Positions 42,006 through 53,100 of a stretch of DNA of 64,000 nucleotides are shown here, in pieces. Under the pieces are notes generated by a model that worked only from the letters and a program-made list of their open reading frames with translations, was not told the origin of the DNA and ran no database searches. Within the stretch, counting starts at the first letter, position 1. Each line of letters starts with the position of its first letter. A program made the translations under genes and the position numbers. The stretch is from Craspedostauros australis (Eukaryota > Bacillariophyta > Bacillariophyceae > Mastogloiales > Achnanthaceae), in contig JAMXDE010000005.1 in NCBI GenBank assembly GCA_026770025.1, positions 2,542,001 through 2,606,000 on the forward strand. Direction: 5' to 3'.

Positions 42006-43370
42006 CAAACATGCCGAATACACAATCCCAAACTCTTTGGCCCAAACCTTGCATTCTTCATGAAACTGAATGTAAATAAGCTCGCGCGTACGTTGCAACA
42101 TCGGTCGATACCCCGTGATCTCGTAACCACCGACGTTCGTAGAAGAAGTCGCATTGCACCGCACGTCGTATCCTTTCTGCTGATTGCAATTCGTGCGCGA
42201 TTGCAACAGATGACGATCGAATCCTTGGGCCTCAAGGCCCGTGAATTGCGCGAGGCGCTGCGCCGATGCAGCCAGATCCTCCATGCGCCAGAACTGCACG
42301 TTGTCGCGGCCCACCACCTGCAGCAAACGTCGCGGGATCTGCGTCGTCTGCTGGCGCATGTTTGCGAATCGCAACGCCGGCGTCTTGAGCTTGTCGCCGC
42401 TGAGGATGAGTTCGTGGAATAGTTCGGGGCTGCGGTAGTGTTGCGCTAATGTCGTCCAATCGTGGTTGTTGGACTTGTGCGTGTCGAGGTGCTTGTCCTG
42501 CCAGAAGTTCCAGCTGGCGTAGAGCCAATCGGCCGGATCGCGGAAGAGGAGCATGAACTTGGCCGTCGGTGGGAAGGGGACGTAGGCGGCATGGTACTCC
42601 AGCTCGTGCGGTTGCAAGCAAGCATTGACGAGGAGCGGCCGCGGTTGCCCAATGTTCTTGAATTCGACGGTGAGATTCATGCGCTTCTTGAAGGAATGGC
42701 GATGATACCGCCAGAGCTTGAGCTGCAAATCAAAGAGGGTGCTATTGTTGACCATCTTGGAGGAAGCGTCCGTGTAGTCGAGAAAGTGACCATGATCCAT
42801 GCAGAACTCCTTGCGCTTGAAGACGGGACGTCCCTGTGGGTGCGTGGTCAGCAGCTGGAAGAGATGCGAAGTGCCGGCCTTGGGAAACCCCAGGATGGAT
42901 ATGTCGGCGAAGGATTCATAGTTCCACGGCTTGGGTGGTCGGAAGCTCGGCTGCAGCGGATGGATGGCGCGCTTGACCTTCTGGTAGTATTCCCTATGCT
43001 GCTCAATTCGATGATTGGGATTGTTGATGTGACAAGCATCGTCGATGGATCGCTGCTTGGCGTGCTCGACCATCTCCTGCTTGACCCTCGCTTCGATGGC
43101 CAGCTTCTCGGCCATCTCCTTGGCCATCTCCTTGGCCATCTCCTTTTGCAGCTGTTGCAGACACGCTGCTGCATCATCATTTGTGTTGCTGCAACCAAGC
43201 AACGTGGATGCGAGGGGATCTGCTTGTGCCGACAACGAAGACGCAAAGGAAGACGAGGATTGCGTTGTGTCGCAGCTCGAGACGATGGAAGTGGCGAATC
43301 GGAGCTGCAGGACCACGTAGAGGAGGATGCTGATGGAGCACAGCAGCAGCAGCCGGTTTGCTACCTTCAT
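41994..43370 (-). CDS. Golgi-type sulfotransferase
   Basis: Intronless, 458 residues. Residues 6-24 (RLLLLCSISILLYVVLQLR) are a type II membrane anchor. Residues 78-105 form a short coiled coil made of three AKEM units, encoded by a 12-base tandem repeat at 43110-43145. The catalytic domain begins at 155: GFPKAGTSHL (161-170) is the PAPS 5'-phosphosulfate loop and FRDPADWLYASW (276-287) the 3'-phosphate binding strand-helix with its conserved R and S. This is the heparan/carbohydrate sulfotransferase type, which moves sulfate from PAPS to glycans in the Golgi lumen. Cysteines near the end (TNCNQQ, VRCNATS, EECKVW) could pair. The glycan acceptor is unknown; diatoms make sulfated cell-wall polysaccharides, which is a plausible target. 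Confidence 0.9.
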   Translation of the reverse strand: MKVANRLLLLCSISILLYVVLQLRFATSIVSSCDTTQSSSSFASSLSAQADPLASTLLGCSNTNDDAAACLQQLQKEMAKEMAKEMAEKLAIEARVKQEMVEHAKQRSIDDACHINNPNHRIEQHREYYQKVKRAIHPLQPSFRPPKPWNYESFADISILGFPKAGTSHLFQLLTTHPQGRPVFKRKEFCMDHGHFLDYTDASSKMVNNSTLFDLQLKLWRYHRHSFKKRMNLTVEFKNIGQPRPLLVNACLQPHELEYHAAYVPFPPTAKFMLLFRDPADWLYASWNFWQDKHLDTHKSNNHDWTTLAQHYRSPELFHELILSGDKLKTPALRFANMRQQTTQIPRRLLQVVGRDNVQFWRMEDLAASAQRLAQFTGLEAQGFDRHLLQSRTNCNQQKGYDVRCNATSSTNVGGYEITGYRPMLQRTRELIYIQFHEECKVWAKEFGIVYSACLDVI

Positions 43371-44097
43371 CCTTCGTCAATGGGGACGTTCAGCATCTCT
43401 GGCTGCACGCTTGCGTGTGTGAGTTGTTCACTCGGTGCAGGTGTGCACTGGAATGTGACAGTGGAGGTGGGAGTGTTGCCCGAGATGGAGAATGCGTTTG
43501 TCTCTCTGGCTGCCCGCTCGCTTGGCTTTGGTCTGATTTGGTTTGTGCACAAGAAGCGAGCATGATGGCGGAAGGCGCGAATCGAAGATGCACGATCGGG
43601 ACTGGTGTTGCACGTTCGGATCCGAGAGCGCCGACACGAGCTACGATCTACAGATACATGTCTTATACGTACATACTGATACTACCTATTCTGGATGCCG
43701 AGCAGCGCCCACGTTTGCATTCAGGTATTGCAGACAACAGTGCTCTCCAGAGGGTCGAGAAGAAGTACGATGCATGCCATTGCTATGTCCTCTGCTATAT
43801 GCCAGGCCTTGAATCTGTTCCTTCAATAGTAGTCTCTAGAGTACAATGATATGTCAGGCCTGCAGTTGTGTGGTGGCCCTTGGATACGGACACATTGGTG
43901 CGTTCCTGTTTTGCCTTGCCTTGTGTATGATAGCCTGGTGTTGCATGGCGCTCATCAAATGGCAACTCGTCCATCGTCCGTCGTCCATCGTCCATCGTCC
44001 ATCGTGCGTAGCCCTTCCTACCATATCACATCGTCACATCGTCACCACCCACCCACCCACCCATCGGCATGCATGTATGCGGTGCACACCGGAATGT
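43371..44097. other. intergenic region, no gene seen
   Basis: Upstream of the sulfotransferase and downstream of the nucleotide-sugar transporter, both on the minus strand. It holds short direct repeats GTCCATC (43973-44000) and CACC (44041-44061) and a TAGAGTA word at 43837. Confidence 0.5.
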
Positions 44098-45144
44098 TTA
44101 CTTCGGCAACAACGACTTCTTGTCGGCACCGGGCATGGTGACGGGGAAGTTGGCGACGGGATTGGAAAAGAAGTACACGCTCGTCAGGATGAGCACGGCA
44201 CCGACGGCAAACTGACCGCTCAGCGGCGTTCCAAAGAGGATCGTCGACATTCCGGTCGCCAGGCACACGGAGACGCCGGTCGCCAGACCCTTGAGGACGT
44301 TGTCGGCGTACTTGATGACGGCCGCGACGAGCAATCCGCCGCCGGCCTGCAGCGCGATGAGGACCCACGCCCAGAATGTGAAGCCATGGAAGTAGCCCTT
44401 GCTGGGCGCCGCGGCGTCCTGGCCGGATCCGTTGAACAGGTTCTCCAGGAAGGTGGTGCAGATGGTGAAGAATGCCAGCTGGACGTTGCGCATCCACACG
44501 CTGACCTGCGGCTTGTTCTTGTTGCTGGTGGTCTTGACGACCTTCTCGAAGTAGACGCCCGCCATGGCACTGCACAGGCACGCGATCGTGACGGCCGCGA
44601 GACCCTTGGGCAGGGACTGCGCGCCGCTGGCATTGGAAGAGGGCTTGTCGCCGGAGGCACCCAGCACGACGATGGCAACGCCGACGCTGAGCGTGACGAG
44701 GCAGATCCATTGCTGCGGACTGTACTTGCGATTGAGCATCATGACCGACACGACGGCGGTGGTCACGAGCTTGCTCTGGTAGGTGACCTGGAAGATGGGC
44801 GCCGTGAGGTTGGACAGGGCGATGTACAGCAGGCTGTTCTGTATCAGGTACAGCGCCGCGGGCACCATGATCTTGAGGGCGTCCCTGGGGTTGTCCAGGA
44901 TGTGCATCTTGAAGGACTCCGCCAGCTTGCCCCCTGATGCGACGTGCTCGAAGACGAAGCTCAGCGCCAGCTTGCCCAGCTCCGTCACCATGATCAGATG
45001 GCTCACGACGAACAGATCCTCCTCGGCCACCGAACTGCGGGTGTACCGTCCCACCAGAGCCACGGAAGAGTTCTGCAGCACCATGCCGACCAGCAGGATC
45101 AGCTTGAACGTCGAGCTCGCGAAGAAGTCATTGTTTCCCGCCAT
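44098..45144 (-). CDS. UDP-sugar/nucleotide-sugar transporter (SLC35A type)
   Basis: Intronless, 348 residues, ten or so hydrophobic segments. Typical family stretches are visible: GMVLQNSSVALVGRYTR at the start, PAALYLIQNSLLYIALSNL, APIFQVTYQSKLVTTAVVSV, GVAIVVLG, and in the second half KGLAAVTIACLCSAMAGVYF, VWMRNVQLAFFTI, AGGGLLVAAVIKYADNVLKG, and SVYFFSNP near the end. These match the UDP-galactose, UDP-GlcNAc and CMP-sialic acid transporters of the SLC35A family, which exchange a nucleotide sugar for the nucleoside monophosphate across the Golgi membrane. It ends KKSLLPK, and a dilysine-like tail may affect ER/Golgi placement. The sugar cannot be told from sequence alone. It lies about 700 bases from a Golgi sulfotransferase on the same strand. 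Confidence 0.93.
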   Translation of the reverse strand: MAGNNDFFASSTFKLILLVGMVLQNSSVALVGRYTRSSVAEEDLFVVSHLIMVTELGKLALSFVFEHVASGGKLAESFKMHILDNPRDALKIMVPAALYLIQNSLLYIALSNLTAPIFQVTYQSKLVTTAVVSVMMLNRKYSPQQWICLVTLSVGVAIVVLGASGDKPSSNASGAQSLPKGLAAVTIACLCSAMAGVYFEKVVKTTSNKNKPQVSVWMRNVQLAFFTICTTFLENLFNGSGQDAAAPSKGYFHGFTFWAWVLIALQAGGGLLVAAVIKYADNVLKGLATGVSVCLATGMSTILFGTPLSGQFAVGAVLILTSVYFFSNPVANFPVTMPGADKKSLLPK

Positions 45145-45852
45145 TGTTGCTACTCCTATGTGTGCGGTATGACCCGTCTATTGTGATATAGTACGATATG
45201 TCGCTAGCGCACGTGCAGAGAGTGAGTGTGATGTCGTCCGACCTTCTCGATGGACCTTGTACAGTGCAACGCAATGCAATGATCAGGGACAACCTGTGGG
45301 TTTGGGCTGATTGTCAATGCCTCTGTGTGTGGATGATTGGTGGTTCGTTCTTCACTTTGCGACCAACTCACTCCACCTCGCCCTCCAACTTGGTGGCACC
45401 AACACACATCAGCGCAAAACAACACGATCTTCCGATGCGATACGAGGCTGCGTGCAGAACCACGCTCACGATCAACGCAAACAAAAATGTGGGCAAATGA
45501 CCGTTTGGTTTTTTGCGTTTTGTTCGTTGAAACAGTCCAATTGGTCGACCGGAGAAATCAAATCACCAAGAAGCACTGGTTGAGTCAGATGAATCGACCG
45601 AGATCGACGTCAACAACGCCGAACAAAACAGCGCAATGTTCGACCATGGCCAGAGCGGCACATCATCAGCGTCGTTGTTGGCAACAGAACGAACGGCGAC
45701 CTTTCCGTGCACTGAACAAGACTGCTGCAGAGACATCATACGTCCTCAACCCAGGATACTCGTCGGCTCCGTCTTCGCAATCGCATCCGACCGTGGTTCC
45801 ATCTGAACAAGCAAAGAACATCTCAAAGCACTCCAATACACGCGTCAAAATC
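45145..45852. other. divergent promoter region
   Basis: Between the nucleotide-sugar transporter (minus) and the complex I subunit gene (plus). No further gene supported; the plus frame running into the complex I gene from 45337 is Ser/Thr/Arg-rich and is taken as leader. Confidence 0.5.
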
Positions 45853-47111
45853 ATGTTCAGCACGGTCCGTCAATTGAATGCCGCCGCCCGCAAGGTGGCG
45901 GCAGGATCCAGCATCCAGAAACAGGCAATTCGAAGTATGGGAAGCGCCAAGTCCTTCGTAAGTGTTGCATTGCGCAGTGCGGAAGACTGAGCAGCGATGT
46001 AGTTTACTCCATGCAGCCTCCCGTCCTATTTTGATGCTATGGTGTTGGGGGTTGTTGGCTGCATGTTGATGAATTCGTTGATTCGTTTCGAATTTGACAG
46101 AAGAGTACCTGTATTGGGAGGCTCTGTTGCTTCGGCTGCTGCTTCCGATGGTTCGTCTCCTCACTCAATCATCATTTCGATCTTCTTTCCATGCTTCGGC
46201 TCCCTTTCGTATCCTTGGCAATCATCTGGATTGAAACGTATCCTCCAAACATCGTTGTGTCGCCAACCGACCAACCAACCAAAAACGTGGTCGTATCTGT
46301 CAATTCAAAACACGCTTCACCACATCCCCACGATCGATGCCATCATCCAATACAATATTCTATGATGCAATGCTCTACCATACATTGTCGCAAAATTACA
46401 CGATGTTGCGGCTTGCAGCACTTGAATTCCAACAAGAACAATTCCTCCACGTTCTTCGATTTCACTGACGAGAACTACGAACGCGCCAACCGCGTGCTGA
46501 AGAAGTACCCAAACAACTACCGACAGGCCGCCATGATCCCGCTGCTCGACTTGGCGCAGCGACAGCACGGCGGATGGCTGCCGCTGGCGGCCATGGATAA
46601 GGTCGCGCAAATCTGCAATGTCGCGCCCGTGCGAGTCTACGAAGTCGCTTCCTTCTACACCATGTTCAACCGCACGCCCGTCGGCAAGTACTTCCTCCAG
46701 GTCTGCGGCACCACACCCTGCATGATCTGCGGCAGCGAGGAGATCATGCAGACCATCTCGGAACATCTCGGAATCAAGAACGGCGAAACCACGAAGGACG
46801 GTCTCTTCACCCTCCTCGAGGTCGAGTGTTTGGGGGCCTGCGCCAATGCACCCATGGTTCAGATCAACGATGATTACTACGAGTGCCTCAACAAGGAGAC
46901 CATGATCGAGCTGCTGGATCTGGCCAAGGCCGACAAGCTGCCGGAGGTTGGCAAGTGGGGCTCCCTCCCCATGAACGGCCAGGTCAGCTGCGAAGGACCG
47001 CTTGGCAAGACCTCCCTGTTCAGCACTCCAAAACCACCGAAGGTCGATGTCACGCGTTTCGAGGGTGGTGAAGTCGATCCTGCCAGCGTCAAGGAGCACA
47101 TGGCGTATTAG
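45853..47111 (+). CDS. NDUFV2: Mitochondrial complex I 24 kDa iron-sulfur subunit
   Basis: Exons 45853-45957 and 46419-47111 with a 461-base intron (GTAAGT...TTGCAG, phase 0) give 265 residues. The first 35 residues (MFSTVRQLNAAARKVAAGSS) are basic and amphipathic, a mitochondrial presequence. The mature thioredoxin-like protein has FFDFTDENYERANRVLKKYP, QRQHGGWLPLAAMDKVAQI, the PVRVYEVASFYTMFN motif, and the four 2Fe-2S cysteines in CGTTPC and CLGACANAPM. This N1a cluster subunit works with the 51 kDa flavoprotein in the NADH-binding module of respiratory complex I. The C-terminus (WGSLPMNGQVSCEGPLGKTS) is the usual extension. Length and motifs are normal. Confidence 0.96.
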
Positions 47112-47568
47112 GAGATTATTGCGACGATGATGACGATGATGACGATGAGAAGGTAGCGATTGATTAGAGTTCCTTTGAATGATTCCGTACGTATGATAGA
47201 ACTTGCGTACTCTGTATGATGATACTTGACCTCTCCACGAGCAGAGCGTATCACTCCGTTGCGCCTTCTCTCTTTCTCATTCAACCATTGGGCATTTGTG
47301 GACTTGGCATTGAGAGTTAGAGAAGTGTATTGTCGTTGCACCCCATGTCTTGCGTGCATAGATACTCTGGTAGGCAGTGCGAAGGGGGAATTGGGGGTGA
47401 GTTCTGCCGGCCTCATTTTTGGTTGGCTGCTTGATGCCGTGGATGTGATCATGATTGCGTGATTGTGTGATTGCGTGATTGCGTGATGCGGAAAGAGAGA
47501 GCAAGGATACAAAACGTGCCAGGCCTCGTCAAGAGTCAGGTCTCTCCCCCCAACAAACACAATCGAAG
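47112..47568. other. spacer, no gene seen
   Basis: Between the complex I gene and G6PD on the same strand. It includes a GATGATGACGATGATGACGATG run (47126-47150) and GTGATTGCGTGATTGCGTGAT (about 47462-47486). Confidence 0.5.
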
Positions 47569-49439
47569 ATGAATCCTTCAAATGCTGGGACAATGCAAAG
47601 TTCCACTCCAAATGAACCATGGATGCAGGTGCGTAGGTGATAAACTGGGAATTGACGAAGGTGGAGTCACAGCGTGGCTGTCACGAAATCGTGGAACTCG
47701 TATGGTACCGTGTTTGAGAGTGCCGCACATTCTCGTTGATTTGATCACACGCTGCACTGCACCCTCCAATCAGAGCAGTCGCCTGTGGTGCGCCATCGCT
47801 TTGCGATTGAAGTGCATCTCATTCGTTCTCTCTCTCTGCTCTCATCTTTGTCCTCATCTTCGTCCTCATCTCACCGTGCCTCATCGTATCACTAATTCCC
47901 GTACACGTCATTTTCCATCACACCCTCATTCATCTTCAGAAATCTTTGACCATCGTGGTGATTGGCGCCAGCGGCGATCTGGCCAAGAAGAAGACCTACC
48001 CAGCACTCTTCCAGCTCTACCAGCAGCAATTGCTGCCACCCGACGTTCAGATTTGGGGATACGCACGCTCCAAGAAGACGCATCAACAACTGAGAGACCA
48101 GCTTCTGCCGTACTTGCCCAAGGATGCTGCGCTCGACTTTCTGCAATTATGCTTCTATCAATCGGGCAGATCGTACAGCGACGAAGATGCGTACCGTACC
48201 ATGATGCAACAAGTGCAACAGCAACGACAAGCACAACCACAATCACAAGCACACTGCAATGACAACCGCATATTCTACTTCGCGATCCCGCCCAACGTAT
48301 TTGGCGAGACGGCTGTGGCCATCCGCCGCACGGCTATGCACACCGCCGGTTGGACGCGAGTCGTCATTGAAAAGCCGTTCGGACGCGATTGGAGATCGTG
48401 CCACGAGCTGCTGGGTACGCTGTCGCAGCAACTGCGCGAAGATCAGATGTACCGCATCGATCATTACTTGGGCAAGGAGGTAGTGCAGAACATGATGACG
48501 TGGAGATTCGGCAACACTTGGACGCAGCCCATTTGGCATCGGCGCGCTGTGGATTGCGTCTTCATCACATTCCGCGAACCGTTCGGTACGGAGGGCCGCG
48601 GCGGCTACTTTGACAACTACGGCATCTTGCGGGATGTCCTGCAGAATCATCTGCTGCAGATCTTGACGGTGGTGGCGATGGAACGACCGCGCGACGCGTC
48701 TGGTGCTGCCATTCGGGATGCCAAGGTGGAAGTGCTGAAGCATATATCGACGCTCAAACTGGGAGACGATGTCCTGCTAGGTCAGTACGATGGATACGCC
48801 AAGGATCCGACGATTCAGAACAAGGATACCAACTGCCCCACCTTCGCGGCCGTGCGTTGCCGTATCGACACACCGCGGTGGCACGGCGTACCCTTCATCT
48901 TGCAGGCCGGCAAGGCGCTGCAGGAGCGGCTTTGCGAAGTCCGCATTCGTTTGAAACCAGCGCCGTCGCTGCCTGGGCTTGCGCATCGGCTGCCGCACAA
49001 CGAGATCGTCATGCGATTGCAGCCCGATCGCAAGCTGGAATTGGTCCACAACATCAAGACACCGGGATTGTCCACAGCGCCGATGCAAGCTTCCCTGCAG
49101 CTGTCGTACGCGTCGCTTTTGTCAAAATCGCAGATGAACCCGGATGCCTACACGCGGTTGCTGTTGCATGTTCTGCGCGGCAACCAAGCACCGTTCGTGC
49201 GCGATGACGAGCTGCTGTTGTCTTGGAAGATCTTCACGCCGTTGCTGCATCAGATCGAAGCGGGTTCTGTGCGACCGCACTCCTATGAGTATGGATCCAA
49301 CGGGCCTTCGCCTCATCTGGAACGATGGTTGGAACGGATGCTGGGGCGCTCGTCAGGTGATGGTGTACAAGGGCTGGCTGGTACTTCATCGCATACCATT
49401 AATCGAGGAGCGCAGCACAAGATCCGATCGTCCTTGTGA
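47569..49439 (+). CDS. G6PD: Glucose-6-phosphate 1-dehydrogenase, cytosolic type
   Basis: The long exon 47940-49439 has no ATG before its conserved start (SLTIVVIGASGDLAKKK), so a first exon is needed. Exon 47569-47628 encodes MNPSNAGTMQSSTPNEPWMQ and ends CAG before GTGCGT; the intron ends in a T/C-rich tract and TTCAG. The joined protein has 519 residues. GASGDLAKKKTYPALF binds NADP; VVIEKPFGRD and the active-site RIDHYLGKE are intact; FREPFGTEGRGGYFDNYGI and RDVLQNHLLQIL follow as in all G6PDs. It makes NADPH and 6-phosphogluconolactone in the oxidative pentose phosphate pathway. The short N-terminus has no signal peptide, so a cytosolic place is likely. The C-terminal 40 residues (GRSSGDGVQGLAG) are low-complexity. 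Confidence 0.95.
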
Positions 49440-50108
49440 TTTGTATGCAACGGAGCAGAGCAGAGGGGAAAACGCAAATCATGACAAAGCCAAGTACAAT
49501 ACTTGTCAAGTAGAGTACCGAATCGTAGATCGGTCTCTGCGCTGCAATCGGCGATGACATCCGTAAAATAAGCACATGGTGTGAAGGAGGCGCGTTCAGC
49601 AATGGCGCAGATTAAAGTCAAGTGTGTAGGGCAGCGGAGCAATGACTCAATGCGTCGATGTGGCCTGGTAGCTTGGTGTGATTGAATAAATGTCTACTGC
49701 GTTTGCCGCATGTGTATAAATGAGTTGCTTTATCCCTTCCCCCCTCTTCTGTTTGACTACCAACGGCCGAGATTGATGATGCTGTCCCATACTGTTCCTC
49801 GTATGTAGAATGTGATTTGAGCATGGCGGAGTCCAACGCTGGCTTTCCGCACGAGCGCAAGTCTTAATGCCTCTTGCTCCCTATGCCTTGATACCTCCTC
49901 CCATTGAAAACCGTTGGAGTACCAACCCGCCATCACATGGATGAATAGTTGATGTACTTCTGTTGTCCCTGTCGCTGGAGTTGACGCTGTTGTTGCGAGT
50001 GCTTCTGTCATCCTCAGCATCATCCTTCATACGAGTACGATGCAGACCGTGTGTGTGCACATGGCGCAACACTGGAGAGAGAATGCCAACATCCCCCCTG
50101 TCGTCTCA
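49440..50108. other. spacer between convergent genes, no gene seen
   Basis: Separates the G6PD and large TPR genes. A TAGAGTA word is at 49511. Confidence 0.5.
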
Positions 50109-53100
50109 TCACTGAATGTCTGTATTGTTCAGTTGCTGCATGAGCGCCATGCTGAGCTGTCCCATTCGCCGTTTCTCCACCAAGTTACCGAGAGCCTTGA
50201 CAGTCTCCGGATGGTCAGCACCCAAGGACATCTCGTAAATCTCAGATGCGAAACGGTACTCATCGAGCGCACGTTCGAACTCGCCCTGCCTGCGGTAGAT
50301 GATGGCGATCTTGCAGTACAGATCGGCGGCGTCGGGATGGTACTCCTCGATGTTGTCGATGGCGTCGCGGTACTGCACGATGGCTTCGGTGAGCTTGCCC
50401 TTCTTGCGTAGGGAATCTCCAACTCGTTCGTACTCGATGGAATCCTCCACGGCGCGTTTGTACTCTTGCAGGATCTCCTTGTCTTCGTCCATCTCGAGGA
50501 AGACAGAATCGATGGCTGATCGTGTCCACTTGACGTACTTGTGACTCGTCTTGAGAACGCGCAAGAAGATGCGCAGCGCTCTGGAGAATGCCACCAGGGC
50601 CTCCTCGAACTCCTTGAGCTTGACGAGCGATCTTCCGATCCAGTAGTACGTGCGGCCCGTGTCTTCATGGAACTTGCCCAGCCCCGATTCTCGCACGATC
50701 AATGCCTTGCGGAACTCCATCAATGCGCCGGCTGAGTCCTGGAACTTCCAACACAGATCGTGCCCTCGCTGGAAGTCGATCTTGGCCTGTTCGAGCTTCT
50801 GGCGCAGCTCGATCATCTTTTGGTTGTCATCCTTTTCGGTGGCCTTCTTTTTGGATTTGAACATCTTGAGTCCTCTGCGACCAGACATTGCAGCGCCGGT
50901 CGCAGCAGCACCATTGGTCTTGCCAGTCGCCGTTGGCGACGCCACACTAGCTGCTCCTCCTCCTGCTGCTGCTGCTGTCGCTGGGCCTTCCTCAGCGATT
51001 ATGGACGATGTGGATACTCGGCTGGCTCTGGCCGATTTGGATGTCGCCGCGAATGCTTCTTCTCCTGATGAATCCGCTGACACCGAACGTCCCATATCTC
51101 CGTGCGTCGACTGGCTGGTCTTTGGCTTGCTGTCGGCGTCCTTGGCATCCGCGCCGCCGTGTTCCGAATCGCCGTCAATGATGATGTCGTCCACATCGTC
51201 GGCCGATATCTTGTCCATGGCATCGTCGTCATCAAAGTTGATATCCTTGCGCGAGATGCGCCTTCTCATCTCAGGCACCAGATTGGACATGTTGCGTTTC
51301 GGCTTGGTCTTCTTGCGGTTGCCGCGACGCGGTCGCGCGTTGGCACGTGCCGGAGGATTGCTGTTGGCGGTGGCGTTACTCTTGGCGATGCTTTTTGTTT
51401 TGGTGTCAGTCTCATCATCCGCATCACCGGCGTCCCCGGAACCGTGGTTGGAAAACGTGAGGATGGAATCAACGTCGGGGCTTGATTTGGCATCGCGCTT
51501 GGGTCGAATGCGCGGTGACAGTCGGGGCGCGAGGGCAGCGTAATCCATGGCATCGGCACCCTCGTGCAGATCGTCATCCTGCACGTCATCGTCCTCATCG
51601 TCGCTGAAGCTGAGCATGGCAAAGGAGGAGTTCATCTGCGAGATGACCTTCCTCGAGTTTTGGCGTGTCGCGCGGTCCGTCATCTTCGCGATCGGACGTG
51701 CGGCATCGCGTTTGCCGCGCATGACGGTGGCGTCACCGCCGCCGCTGCTGCTGCCCTTGAGGTTGAAACCGAGAAGGGTATCATCGTCATCGGTAGAATA
51801 CACGTCGCTATCCATGTCGTCCGCCATCTTGGCCAGCGCCGCGAGTTCGGACACCTGCTTGAGCTGCTTCAATTCCATCTCTAGATGCTGCTTCTCACGT
51901 TCATCGGTGTGCGATATTTCCTCCTTGAGCTTTTGCATGCGCGCCGTGGCCTCCGCCTCACGTTTGCGTATCTTTTCCTGCTTGCGTCGTTCGTCGCGCA
52001 GCTTGGCCTTGATCAAGGACGGTTTGGCCATGGCGCGTGACACTGCGGCAGGCGACAGTATCGGCGTCGCCGGTGGCGGAGGCGGTGGTGAGGTAGTTCG
52101 CGGCGTCTTGGATTTGTTGGAGGCAGCCTTGTTGGGTTGCCGCGTCTTGTCCTTCGACACCGGCGAGTTGCTTGCCAACGTCTTTCGTCTGCCTTGCGCT
52201 CTGGAAGCCGGCGACGCGACCGACGTGGATCTGGCGGTGCCCATGGATCGGTTGCTGATACTGGTGGCGTCCGTCTCGGCCGTGACATGGTCATCGTCGG
52301 CCATTGCGCTGGCATGCTTCGTGGGCGACGACACGGCAATGGAGGTCCGCACCGTTCGCTTCCTCGATAACGGCATAGCCGGAGGCTGCGATGTTTTGGC
52401 GTTCTTCGTCGATGCCTTGATCTCGACGTGCTCGCTGTGAAAGCCTTCGATGGCGATGGAACGAATGCGTCCCGTGCGCTGCGGCGGAGAAGCCATGTAG
52501 CTTTCGAATGGCGAGCTCGGAATGTCGGGCGTGACGCTGGACGTCGATGCTCGTCTGTGATGCGACGATGTGCGCGGGCTTGCTGTGGGCACACCGTCGG
52601 TGGCGGATCTGCGGAGCTTGAATCTGGGTTTGGAGGGACTGCCCGCCGCGTTGATGCTGATTCGGTTCTCCAACTGACGGGCCCTGTCCCTTGCGCTCGG
52701 TGATTGGGGCACGGTCGCAATGGAGGCCCTGTGGGTGGATCTGTGGCTGGAACCTCCGTTGAATGGGGCGGGTGCCTTCTGTCCCAGCGATGGCGGCAGC
52801 AGCCGTCTTCGGGCTGATGGCGAATCCGAAGCCAACGTCGGTGAAATGGGTTTTGTGTCTGGCAAGGAGCTGACGCTGCCGGCCCTTCTGTGATCGCTGG
52901 AGGAGGATCTGGTTCTCGTGCGATTGCTGTTGCTGCCATCTCCCGGCTTGATGGCGTTGATGGTATTGATGGCATTGGTGCTGCTGCTGCTGGTGCTATT
53001 CCTGGGAATGGCGGCGCGCTCTGCAGCACCGGCGCTGGCGTTGCTGTTGCTCCTTGGCACGGGATTCGAGCTCTGCTTGTTCTTGCGCGGGTAGGGACCC

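Noticed and set aside
42462-43565. A 367-codon plus-strand open frame across the sulfotransferase
   Set aside because: Antisense shadow; no domain.
43846-44937. A 363-codon plus-strand open frame across the nucleotide-sugar transporter
   Set aside because: Antisense shadow rich in Asp, Gly and His.
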